Shown here: positions 29,351-43,050 of the stretch, one piece after another
Position numbering within the stretch: position 1 is the first letter of the stretch
Layout of the letters: every line of letters begins with the position of its first letter
From: Mixophyes australis
Taxonomy: Eukaryota > Chordata > Amphibia > Anura > Limnodynastidae
Direction of reading: 5' to 3'
NCBI GenBank assembly: GCA_036250195.1
Contig: JAVHZZ010000015.1
Location: forward strand, 3,224,001-3,288,000
DNA: 64,000 nt
The notes under the pieces: generated by a model
Seen by the model: the letters and a program-made list of their open reading frames with translations, nothing else
The model's database searches: none
What the model was told of the DNA's origin: nothing
Translations under genes and position numbers: made by a program

Positions 29351-30620
29351 ATTCAATTCATGATTCATGATTCGATTCATGATTCATGATTAAATTGATG
29401 ATTTATGATTTATGATTCAATTCATGATTCAATTGATGATTCATGATTCAATTCATGATTCATGATTCATGATTCGATTCATGATTCATGATTCGATTCA
29501 TGATTCATGATTCAATTCATGATTCATGATTCAATTCATGATTCATTTCATGATTCATGATTCAATTCATGATTCATTTCATGATTCATGATTCAATTCA
29601 TGATTCATGATTCATGATTCAATTCATGATTCATTTCATGAATTATGATTCAATTCATGATTAATGATTCAATTTATGATTCATTTCATGATTCATGATT
29701 CATTTCATGATTCATGATTCATTTCATGATTCATGATTTAATTCATGATTAATGATTCATGATGCAATTCATGATTCATGATTCATAATGCAATTCATGA
29801 TTCATAATGCAATTCATGATTCATGATTCAATTCATGACTCATGATTCAATTCATGTTTCATGATTCAATTCATGATTCATGATTCAATTCATGATTCAT
29901 GATTCAATTCATGATTCATGATTCGATTCATGATTCATGATTCAATTCATGATTCATGATTCAATTCATGATTCAATTCATGATTCATGATTTATGATTG
30001 AATTTATGATTAAATTCATGATTCATGATTCAATTCATGATTCGAGATTCATGATTTGATTCATGATTCATGATTCAATTCATGCTTCATGATTCATGAT
30101 TCAATTCATGATTTATGATTCAAATCATGATTCAATTCATGATTCATGATTCAATTCATGATTTATGATTAAATTCATGATTCATGATTCAATTCATAAT
30201 TTATGATTCAATTCATGATTCATAATTCAATTCAAGATTCATGATTCGATTCATGATTAATGATTTATGATTCATTTCATGATTCATGATTCATTGCATG
30301 ATTCGTGTTTCGATTCATAATTCATGATTCAATTCATGATTCATGATTCAATTCATGATTCATGATTCGATTCATTATTCATGATTCATGATTCGATTCA
30401 TGATTCATGATTCATGATTCAAATCATGATTCATGTTTCGATTCATAATTCATGATTCGATTCATGATTCATGATTCGATTCATGATTCATGATTCATAA
30501 TTCATGATTCGGTTCCTGATTCATGATTCAATTCATGATTCATGATTCAATTCATGATTCATGATTCGATTCTTGATTCATGATTCATGATTCACGATTC
30601 AATTCATGATTCATGATTCG
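29351..30620 (+). repeat. Older-type module embedded in the array, with CATGCTTC copy 4
   Basis: The order ATTAA-ATTGATG, CATGAATTATG, ATGACTCAT (29,835), CATGCTTC (30,081) and GCATGATTCGTG matches the 2,362-bp units at 11-16 kb far better than its neighbours. The internal 220-bp spacing from CATGCTTC to ATTCGTGTTTCG is kept. Like those units it has TTGC before the ATTCGTG word, whereas the copies at 8.4, 56.2 and 60.3 kb have TTTC. A cluster of substitutions near 30,511 (CGGTTCCTG) is private to this copy. Confidence 0.8.
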
Positions 30621-33100
30621 ATTCATGATTCATGATTCAATTCATGATTTATGATTTATGATTCAATTTATGATTCAATTCATGATTCATGATTCAATTC
30701 ATGATTCATGATTCATGATTCAATTCATGATTCATGATTCATGATTCATGATTCAATTCATGATTCATGATTCAATTCATGATTCATGATTCGATTCATG
30801 ATTCATGATTCATGATTCAATTCATGATTCATGATTCGATTCATGATTCATGATTCAATTCATGATTCATGATTTATGATTCAATTCATGATGCAATTCA
30901 TGATTAATGATTCAATTCATGATTCATGATTCAATTCATGATTCATGATTCATGATTCAATTCATGATTCATGATTCATGATTCAATTCATGATTCATGA
31001 TTCAATTCATGATTCATGATTCAATTCATGATTCATGATTCGATTCATGATTCATGATTCAAATCATGATTCATGTTTCGATTCATAATTCATGATTCGA
31101 TACATGATTCATGATTCGATTCATGATTCATGATTCATAATTCATGATTCGATTCATGATTCATGATTCATGATTCATGATTCAATTCATGATTTATGAT
31201 TCAATTCATGATTCATGATTCGATTCATAATTCATGATTCATGATTCACGATTCAATTCATGATTCATGATTCGATTCATGATTCATGATTCAATTCATG
31301 ATTTATGATTTATGATTCAATTTATGATTCAATTCATGATTCTTGATTCAATTCATGATTCATGATTCATGATTCAATTCATGATTCATGATTCAATTCA
31401 TGATTCATAATTCAATTCATGATTCATGATTCATGATTCATGATTCAATTCATGATTCATGATTCAATTCATGATTCAATTCATGATTCATGATTCATGA
31501 TTCATGATTCATTTCATGATTCATGATTCAATTCATGACTCATGATTCAATTCATGTTTCATAATTCGATTCATGATTCATGATTCAATTCATGATTCAT
31601 GATTCATGATTTAATTCATGATTCATGATTCGATTCATGATTCATGATTTAATTCATGATTCATGATTAGATTCATGATTCATGATTCAATTCATGATTC
31701 ATGTTTCATGATTCAATTCATGATTCATGATTCATGATTCATGATTCAATTCATGATTCATGATTTGATTCATGATTCATGATTCGATTAATGATTCATG
31801 ATTCATGATTCAATTCATGATTCATGATTCATGATTCATGATTCAATTCATGATTCATGATTCAATTCATGATTCATGATTCGATTCATGATTCATGATT
31901 TATGATTCAATTCATGATTAATGATTCAATTCATGATTCATGATTCAATTTATGATTCATGATTCATGATTCAATTCATGATTCATGATTCATGATTCAT
32001 GATTCAATTCATGATGCATGATTCAATTCATGATTCATGATTCGATTCATGATTCATGATTCATGATTCAATTCATGATTCATGATTCGATTCATGATTC
32101 ATGATTCAATTCATGATTCATGATTTATGATTCAATTCATGATTTATGATTCAATTCATGATTCATGATTCGATTCATAATTCATGATTCATGATTCACG
32201 ATTCAATTCATGATTCATGATTTGATTCATGATTCATGATTCAATTCATGATTCATGATTCAATTCATGATTCATGATTCATGATTCATGATTCAATTCA
32301 TGATTCATGATTCAATTCATGATTCATGATTCATGATTCAATTCATGATTCATGATTCAATTCATGATTCAATTCATGATTCATGATTCATGATTTATGA
32401 TTCATGATTCATTTCATGATTCATGATTCAATTCATGACTCATGATTCAATTCATGTTTCATGATTCGATTTATGATTCATGATTCAATTCATGATTCAT
32501 GATTCATGATTCAATTCATGATTCATGATTCGATTCATGATTCATGATTCGATTCATGATTCAATGTTTCATGATTTCAATTCATGATTCATGATTCATG
32601 ATTCATGATTCAATTCATGATTCATGATTCGATTCATGATTCATGATTCGATTCATGATTCATGATTCATGATTCAATTCATGATTCATGATTCATGATT
32701 CATGATTCAATTCATGATTCATGATTCAATTCATGATTCATGATTCGATTCATGATTCATGATTTATGATTCAATTCATGATTAATGATTCAATTCATGA
32801 TTCATGATTCAATTTATGATTCATGATTCATGATTCAATTCATGATTCATGATTCATGATTCAATTCATGATTCATGATTCAATTCATGATTCATGATTC
32901 GATTCATGATTCATGATTCATGATTGAAATCATGATTCATGTTTCGATTCATAATTCATGATTCGATTCATGATTCATGATTCGATTCATGATTCATGAT
33001 TCATAATTCATGATTCGATTCATGATTCATGATTCATGATTCATGATTCAATTCATGATTCATGATTCAATTCATGATTCATGATTCGATTCATGATTCA
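30621..33100 (+). repeat. Higher-order units with 900- and 935-bp spacing
   Basis: ATGACTCAT cores at 31,535, 32,435 and 33,370 are 900 and 935 bp apart. CAAATC blocks lie near 31,060 and 32,935; the second has a G substitution (ATTGAAATC). The stretch includes the two single-base insertions at 32,561-32,582. Confidence 0.68.
32561..32582 (+). repeat. Two single-base insertions close together
   Basis: The words here read TCAATGTTTC and ATGATTTCAATTC, where every other copy of this unit has TCATGTTTC and ATGATTCAATTC. Each has one extra base, about 14 bp apart. As single-base length changes are almost absent elsewhere, this pair may be a consensus error or a small mutational event in one unit. 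Confidence 0.7.
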
Positions 33101-33329
33101 TGATTCACGATTCAATTCATGATTCATGATTCGATTCATGATTCATGATTCAATTCATGATTCATGATTCAATTCATGATTCATAATTCATGATTCAATT
33201 CATGATTCATGATTCATGATTCATGATTCAATTCATGATTAATGATTCAATTCATGATTCATGATTCATGATTCAATTCATGATTCATGATTCAATTCAT
33301 GATTCAATTCATGATTCATGATTCATGAT

Positions 33330-34320
33330 TTATGATTCATGATTCATTTCATGATTCATGATTCAATTCATGACTCATGATTCAATTCATGTTTCATGAT
33401 TCGATTCATGATTCATGATTCAATTCATGATTCATGATTCATGATTCAATTCATGATTCATGATTCGATTCATGATTCATGATTCGATTCATGATTCATG
33501 TTTCATGATTCAATTCATGATTCATGATTCATGATTCATGATTCAATTCATGATTCATGATTCAATTCATGATTCATGATTCGATTCATGATTCATGATT
33601 CATGATTCAATTCATGATTCATGATTCATGATTCATGATTCAATTCATGATTCATGATTCAATTCATGATTCATGATTCGATTCATGATTCATGATTTAT
33701 GATTCAATTCATGATTAATGATTCAATTCATGATTCATGATTCAATTTATGATTCATGATTCATGATTCAATTCATGATTCATGATTCATGATTCAATTC
33801 ATGATTCATGATTCAATTCATGATTCATGATTCGATTCATGATTCATGATTCATGATTCAAATCATAATTCATGTTTCGATTCATAATTCATGATTCGAT
33901 TCATGATTCGATTCATGATTCATGATTCATAATTCATGATTCGATTCATGATTCATGATTCATGATTCATGATTCAATTCATGATTCATGATTCAATTCA
34001 TGATTCATGATTCGATTCATGATTCATGATTCATGATTCACGATTCAATTCATGATTCATGATTCGATTCATGATTCATGATTCAATTCATGATTCATGA
34101 TTCAATTCATGATTCATAATTCATGATTCAATTCATGATTCATGATTCATGATTCATGATTCAATTCATGATTCATGATTCAATTCATGATTCATGATTC
34201 GATTCATGATTCATGATTCATGATTCAATTCATGATTCATGATTCGATTCATGATTCATGATTCAATTCATGATTCATGATTTATGATTCAATTCATGAT
34301 TCATGATTCGATTCATAATT
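33330..34320 (+). repeat. Higher-order unit, copy 1 of a pair spaced 2,850 bp
   Basis: ATGACTCAT (33,370/36,220) and CAAATC (33,859/36,709) are exactly 2,850 bp apart, as is the GATTTATGATTC landmark near 33,328/36,178. This copy has AATCATAATTC in the CAAATC unit and lacks one CpG-type word pair just after it. Confidence 0.8.
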
Positions 34321-36180
34321 CATGATTCATGATTCACGATTCAATTCATGATTCATGATTCGATTCATGATTCATGATTCAATTCATGATTTATGATTTA
34401 TGATTCAATTTATGATTCAATTCATGATTCATGATTCAATTCATGATTCATGATTCATGATTCAATTCATGATTCATGATTCAATTCATGATTCATGATT
34501 CATGATTCATGATTCAATTCATGATTCATGATTCAATTCATGATTCAATTCATGATTCATGATTCATGATTCATTTCATGATTCATGATTCAATTCATGA
34601 CTCATGATTCAATTCATGTTTCATGATTCGATTCATGATTCATGATTCAATTCATGATTCATGATTAATGATTCATGATTCAATTCATGATTCATGATTC
34701 GATTCATGATTCATGATTCGATTCATGATTCATGATTCATGATTCAATTCATGATTCATGATTCAATTCATGATTCATGATTCATGATTCATGATTCAAT
34801 TCATGATTCATGATTCAATTCATGATTCATGATTCAATTCATGATTCATGATTCGATTCATGATTCATGATTCATGATTCAAATCATGATTCATGTTTCG
34901 ATTCATAATTCATGATTCGATTCATGATTCATGATTCGATTCATGATTCATGATTCATGATTCAATTCATGATTCATGATTCAATTCATGATTCATGATT
35001 CGATTCATGATTCATGATTCATGATTCACGATTCAATTCATGATTCATGATTCGATTCATGATTCATGATTCAATTCATGATTCATGATTCAATTCATGA
35101 TTCATAATTCATGATTCAATTCATGATTCATGATTCATGATTCATGATTCAATTCATGATTCATGATTCAATTCATGATTCATGATTCGATTCATGATTC
35201 ATGATTCAATTCATGATTCATGATTCGATTCATGGTTCATGATTCAATTCATGATTCATGATTTATGATTCAATTCATGATTCATGATTCGATTCATAAT
35301 TCATGATTCATGATTCACGATTCAATTCACGATTCATGATTCGATTCATGATTCATGATTCAATTCATGATTTATGATTTATGATTCAATTTATGATTCA
35401 ATTCATGATTCATGATTCAATTCATGATTCATGATTCAATTCATGATTCATGATTCATGATTCAATTCATGATTCATGATTCAATTCATGATTCATGATT
35501 CATGATTCATGATTCAATTCATGATTCATGATTCAATTCATGATTCAATTCATGATTCATGATTCATGATTCATTTCATGATTCATGATTCAATTCATGA
35601 CTCATGATTCAATTCATGTTTCATGATTCGATTCATGATTCATGATTCAATTCATGATTCATGATTAATGATTCATGATTCAATTCATGATTCATGATTC
35701 GATACATGATTCATGATTCGATTCATGATTCATGATTCATGATTCAATTCATGATTCATGATTCGATTCATGATTCATGATTCGATTCATGATTCATGAT
35801 TCAATTCATGATTCATGATTCAATTCATGATTCATGATTCATGATTCATGATTCAATTCATGATTCATGATTCAATTCATGATTCATGATTCGATTCATG
35901 ATTCATGATTTATGATTCAATTCATGATTAATGATTCAATTCATGATTCACGATTCAATTCATGATTCATGATTCGATTCATGATTCATGATTCAATTCA
36001 TGATTCATGATTCAATTCATGATTCATAATTCATGATTCAATTCATGATTCATGATTCATGATTCATGATTCAATTCATGATTCATGATTCAATTCATGA
36101 TTCATGATTCATGATTCATGATTCAATTCATGATTCATGATTCAATTCATGATTCAATTCATGATTCATGATTCATGATT
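34200..36180 (+). repeat. Two tandem units about 1,000 bp apart
   Basis: ATGACTCAT (34,597/35,597) and a GATTAATG landmark (34,661/35,661) are exactly 1,000 bp apart. CATAATTC is 981 bp apart (34,314/35,295); the difference is one 19-bp unit inserted in the second copy near 35,420. A private CATGGTTC word lies near 35,233. Confidence 0.8.
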
Positions 36181-37110
36181 TATGATTCATGATTCATTTC
36201 ATGATTCATGATTCAATTCATGACTCATGATTCAATTCATGTTTCATGATTCGATTCATGATTCATGATTCAATTCATGATTCATGATTCATGATTCAAT
36301 TCATGATTCATGATTCGATTCATGATTCATGATTCGATTCATGATTCATGTTTCATGATTCAATTCATGATTCATGATTCATGATTCATGATTCAATTCA
36401 TGATTCATGATTCGATTCATGATTCATGATTCGATTCATGATTCATGATTCATGATTCAATTCATGATTCATGATTCATGATTCATGATTCAATTCATGA
36501 TTCATGATTCAATTCATGATTCATGATTCGATTCATGATTCATGATTTATGATTCAATTCATGATTAATGATTCAATTCATGATTCATGATTCAATTTAT
36601 GATTCATGATTCATGATTCAATTCATGATTCATGATTCATGATTCAATTCATGATTCATGATTCAATTCATGATTCATGATTCGATTCATGATTCATGAT
36701 TCATGATTCAAATCATGATTCATGTTTCGATTCATAATTCATGATTCGATTCATGATTCATGATTCGATTCATGATTCATGATTCATAATTCATGATTCG
36801 ATTCATGATTCATGATTCATGATTCATGATTCAATTCATGATTCATGATTCAATTCATGATTCATGATTCGATTCATGATTCATGATTCATGATTCACGA
36901 TTCAATTCATGATTCATGATTCGATTCATGATTCATGATTCAATTCATGATTCATGATTCAATTCATGATTCATAATTCATGATTCAATTCATGATTCAT
37001 GATTCATGATTCATGATTCAATTCATGATTCATGATTCAATTCATGATTCATGATTCGATTCATGATTCATGATTCATGATTCAAATTATGATTCATGAT
37101 TCGATTCATG
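36180..37110 (+). repeat. Higher-order unit, copy 2 of a pair spaced 2,850 bp
   Basis: Partner of 33,330-34,320, with ATGACTCAT at 36,220 and CAAATC at 36,709. Together with the 1,000-bp pair between them, it shows that a segment holding several units was copied as one piece. Confidence 0.78.
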
Positions 37111-40085
37111 ATTCATGATTCAATTCATGATTCATGATTTATGATTCAATTCATGATTCATGATTCGATTCATAATTCATGATTCATGATTCACGATTCA
37201 ATTCACGATTCATGATTCGATTCATGATTCATGATTCAATTCATGATTTATGATTTATGAATCAATTTATGATTCAATTCATGATTCATGATTCAATTCA
37301 TGATTCATGATTCATGATTCAATTCATGATTCATGATTCAATTCATGATTCATGATTCAATTCATGATTCATGATTCATACTTCATGATTCAATTCATGA
37401 TTCATGATTCAATTCATGATTCAATTCATGATTCATGATTCATGATTCATTTCATGATTCAGGATTCAATTCATGACTCATGATTCAATTCATGTTTCAT
37501 GATTCGATTCATGATTCATGATTCAATTCATGATTCATGATTAATGATTCATGATTCAATTCATGATTCATGATTCGATTCATGATTCATGATTCGATTC
37601 ATGATTCATGATTCATGATTCAATTCATGATTCATGATTCGATTCATGATTCATGATTCGATTCATGATTCATGATTCATGATTCAATTCATGATTCATG
37701 ATTCAATTCATGATTCATGATTCATGATTCATGATTCAATTCATGATTCATGATTCAATTCATGATTCATGATTCGATTCATGATTCATGATTTATAATT
37801 CAATTCATGATTAATGATTCAATTCATGATTCATGATTCAATTTATGATTCATGATTCATGATTCAATTCATGATTCATGATTCAATTCATGATTCATGA
37901 TTCAATTCATGATTCATGATTCGATTCATGATTCATGATTCATGATTCAAATCATGATTCATGTTTCGATTCATAATTCATGATTCGATTCATGATTCAT
38001 GATTCGATTCATGATTCATGATTCATAATTCATGATTCGATTCATGATTCATGATTCATGATTCATGATTCAATTCATGATTCATGATTCAATTCATGAT
38101 TCATGATTCGATTCATGATTCATGATTCATGATTCACGATTCAATTCATGATTCATGATTTGATTCATGATTCATGATTCAATTCATGATTTATGATTTA
38201 TGATTCAATTTATGATTCAATTCATGATTCATGATTAAATTCATGATTCATGATTCATGATTCAATTCATGATTCATGATTCATGATTCATGATTCAATT
38301 CATGATTCATGATTCAATTCATGATTCATAATTCGATTCATGATTCATGATTCATGATTCACTTCATGATTCATGATTTGATTCATGATTCATGATTCAA
38401 TTCATGATTCATGATTTATGATTCAATTCATGATTCATGATTCGATTCATAATTCATGATTCATGATTCACGATTCAATTCATGATTCATGATTCGATTC
38501 ATGATTCATGATTCAATTCATGATTTATGATTTATGATTCAATTTATGATTCAATTCATGATTCATGATTCAATTCATGATTCATGATTCATGATTCAAT
38601 TCATGATTCATGATTCAATTCATGATTCATGATTCATGATTCATGATTCAATTCATGATTCATGATTCAATTCATGATTCAATTCATGATTCATGATTCA
38701 TGATTCATTTCATGATTCATGATTCAATTCATGACTCATGATTCAATTTATGTTTCATGATTCGATTCATGATTCATGATTCAATTCATGATTCATGATT
38801 CATGATTCATGATTCAATTCATGATTCATGATTCGATTCATGATTCATGATTCGATTCATGATTCATGATTCATGATTCAATTCATGATTCATGATTCAT
38901 GATTCAATTCATGATTCATGATTCGATTCATGATTCATGATTTATGATTCAATTCATGATTAATGATTCAATTCATGATTCATGATTAAATTTATGATTC
39001 ATGATTCATGATTCAATTCATGATTCATGAATCGATTCATGATTCATGATTCATGATTCAATTCATGATTCATGATTCGATTCATGATTCATGATTCATG
39101 ATTCAAATCATGATTCATGTTTCGATTCATAATTCATGATTCGATTCATGATTCATGATTCGATTCATGATTCATGATTCATAATTCATGATTCGATTCA
39201 TGATTCATGATTCATGATTCATGATTCAATTCATGATTCATGATTAAATTCATGATTCATGATTCGATTCATGATTCATGATTCATGATTCACAATTCAA
39301 TTCATGATTCATGATTCGATTCATGATTCATGATTCAATTCATGATTTATGATTTATGATTCAATTTATGATTCAATTCATGATTCATGATTCAATTCAT
39401 GATTCATGTTTCATGATTTAATTCATGATTCATGATTCATGATTCAATTCATGATTCATGATTCAATTCATGATTCATGATTCGATTCATGATTCATGAT
39501 TCAATTCATGATTCATGATTTATGATTCAATTCATGATTCATGATTCGATTCATAATTCATGATTCATGATTCACGAATCAATTCATGATTCATGATTCG
39601 ATTCATGATTCATGATTCAATTCATGATTTATGATTTATGATTCAATTTATGATTCAATTCATGATTCATGATTCAATTCATGATTCATGATTCATGATT
39701 CAATTCATGATTCATGATTCAATTCATGATTCATGATTCAATTCATGATTCATGATTCATGATTCATGATTCAATTCATGATTCATGATTCAATTCATGA
39801 TTCAATTCATGATTCATGATTCATGATTCATTTCATGATTCATGATTCAATTCATGACTCATGATTCAATTCATGTTTCATGATTCGATTCATGATTCAT
39901 GATTCAATTCATGATTCATGATTCATGATTCAATTCATGATTCATGATTCGATTCATGATTCATGATTCGATTCATGATTCATGTTTCATGATTCAATTC
40001 ATGATTCATGATTCATGATTCAATTCATGATTCATGATTCGATTCATGATTCATGATTCGATTCATGATTCATGATTCGATTCAT
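37110..40085 (+). repeat. 2.97-kb higher-order repeat, copy 1
   Basis: Three ATGACTCAT cores (37,473, 38,731, 39,854) match those of copy 2 (40,449, 41,693, 42,816) at 2,976, 2,962 and 2,962 bp. The AATTCACGATTC word near 37,200/40,176 is also 2,976 bp apart, and the rare ATTCACTTCATG recurs near 38,359 and 41,321. The 14-bp step is two heptamers missing from copy 2 near 41,030. Each copy therefore contains three basic units of about 1.25, 1.12 and 0.6 kb. Confidence 0.9.
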
Positions 40086-43050
40086 GATTCATGATTCAAT
40101 TCATGATTCATGATTTATGATTCAATTCATGATTCATGATTCGATTCATAATTCATGATTCATGATTCACGATTCAATTCACGATTCATGATTCGATTCA
40201 TGATTCATGATTCAATTCATGATTTATGATTTATGAATCAATTTATGATTCAATTCATGATTCATGATTCAATTCATGATTCATGATTCATGATTCAATT
40301 CATGATTCATGATTCAATTCATGATTCATGATTCAATTCATGATTCATGATTCATGATTCATGATTCAATTCATGATTCATGATTCAATTCATGATTCAA
40401 TTCATGATTCATGATTCATGATTCATTTCATGATTCAGGATTCAATTCATGACTCATGATTCAATTCATGTTTCATGATTCGATTCATGATTCATGATTC
40501 AATTCATGATTCATGATTAATGATTCATGATTCAATTCATGATTCATGATTCGATTCATGATTCATGATTCGATTCATGATTCATGATTCATGATTCAAT
40601 TCATGATTCATGATTCGATTCATGATTCATGATTCGATTCATGATTCATGATTCATGATTCAATTCATGATTCATGATTCAATTCATGATTCATGATTCA
40701 TGATTCATGATTCAATTCATGATTCATGATTCAATTCATGATTCATGATTCGATTCATGATTCATGATTTATAATTCAATTCATGATTAATGATTCAATT
40801 CATGATTCATGATTCAATTTATGATTCATGATTCATGATTCAATTCATGATTCATGATTCAATTCATGATTCATGATTCAATTCATGATTCATGATTCGA
40901 TTCATGATTCATGATTCATGATTCAAATCATGATTCATGTTTCGATTCATAATTCATGATTCGATTCATGATTCATGATTCGATTCATGATTCATGATTC
41001 ATAATTCATGATTCGATTCATGATTCATGATTCAATTCATGATTCATGATTCAATTCATGATTCATGATTCGATTCATGATTCATGATTCATGATTCACG
41101 ATTCAATTCATGATTCATGATTTGATTCATGATTCATGATTCAATTCATGATTTATGATTTATGATTCAATTTATGATTCAATTCATGATTCATGATTAA
41201 ATTCATGATTCATGATTCATGATTCAATTCATGATTCATGATTCATGATTCATGATTCAATTCATGATTCATGATTCAATTCATGATTCATAATTCGATT
41301 CATGATTCATGATTCATGATTCACTTCATGATTCATGATTTGATTCATGATTCATGATTCAATTCATGATTCATGATTTATGATTCAATTCATGATTCAT
41401 GATTCGATTCATAATTCATGATTCATGATTCACGATTCAATTCATGATTCATGATTCGATTCATGATTCATGATTCAATTCATGATTTATGATTTATGAT
41501 TCAATTTATGATTCAATTCATGATTCATGATTCAATTCATGATTCATGATTCATGATTCAATTCATGATTCATGATTCAATTCATGATTCATGATTCATG
41601 ATTCATGATTCAATTCATGATTCATGATTCAATTCATGATTCAATTCATGATTCATGATTCATGATTCATTTCATGATTCATGATTCAATTCATGACTCA
41701 TGATTCAATTTATGTTTCATGATTCGATTCATGATTCATGATTCAATTCATGATTCATGATTCATGATTCATGATTCAATTCATGATTCATGATTCGATT
41801 CATGATTCATGATTCGATTCATGATTCATGATTCATGATTCAATTCATGATTCATGATTCATGATTCAATTCATGATTCATGATTCGATTCATGATTCAT
41901 GATTTATGATTCAATTCATGATTAATGATTCAATTCATGATTCATGATTAAATTTATGATTCATGATTCATGATTCAATTCATGATTCATGAATCGATTC
42001 ATGATTCATGATTCATGATTCAATTCATGATTCATGATTCGATTCATGATTCATGATTCATGATTCAAATCATGATTCATGTTTCGATTCATAATTCATG
42101 ATTCGATTCATGATTCATGATTCGATTCATGATTCATGATTCATAATTCATGATTCGATTCATGATTCATGATTCATGATTCATGATTCAATTCATGATT
42201 CATGATTAAATTCATGATTCATGATTCGATTCATGATTCATGATTCATGATTCACAATTCAATTCATGATTCATGATTCGATTCATGATTCATGATTCAA
42301 TTCATGATTTATGATTTATGATTCAATTTATGATTCAATTCATGATTCATGATTCAATTCATGATTCATGTTTCATGATTTAATTCATGATTCATGATTC
42401 ATGATTCAATTCATGATTCATGATTCAATTCATGATTCATGATTCGATTCATGATTCATGATTCAATTCATGATTCATGATTTATGATTCAATTCATGAT
42501 TCATGATTCGATTCATAATTCATGATTCATGATTCACGAATCAATTCATGATTCATGATTCGATTCATGATTCATGATTCAATTCATGATTTATGATTTA
42601 TGATTCAATTTATGATTCAATTCATGATTCATGATTCAATTCATGATTCATGATTCATGATTCAATTCATGATTCATGATTCAATTCATGATTCATGATT
42701 CAATTCATGATTCATGATTCATGATTCATGATTCAATTCATGATTCATGATTCAATTCATGATTCAATTCATGATTCATGATTCATGATTCATTTCATGA
42801 TTCATGATTCAATTCATGACTCATGATTCAATTCATGTTTCATGATTCGATTCATGATTCATGATTCAATTCATGATTCATGATTCATGATTCAATTCAT
42901 GATTCATGATTCGATTCATGATTCATGATTCGATTCATGATTCATGTTTCATGATTCAATTCATGATTCATGATTCATGATTCAATTCATGATTCATGAT
43001 TCGATTCATGATTCATGATTCGATTCATGATTCATGATTCGATTCATGAT
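40086..43050 (+). repeat. 2.97-kb higher-order repeat, copy 2
   Basis: Direct tandem copy of 37,110-40,085. The shared rare words, ATTCACTTCATG, GATTCAGGATTC (near 37,460 and 40,436) and CAATTTATGTTTC (near 38,747 and 41,709), show recent copying. The match ends near 43,050, after three consecutive CpG-type 19-bp units. Confidence 0.9.
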
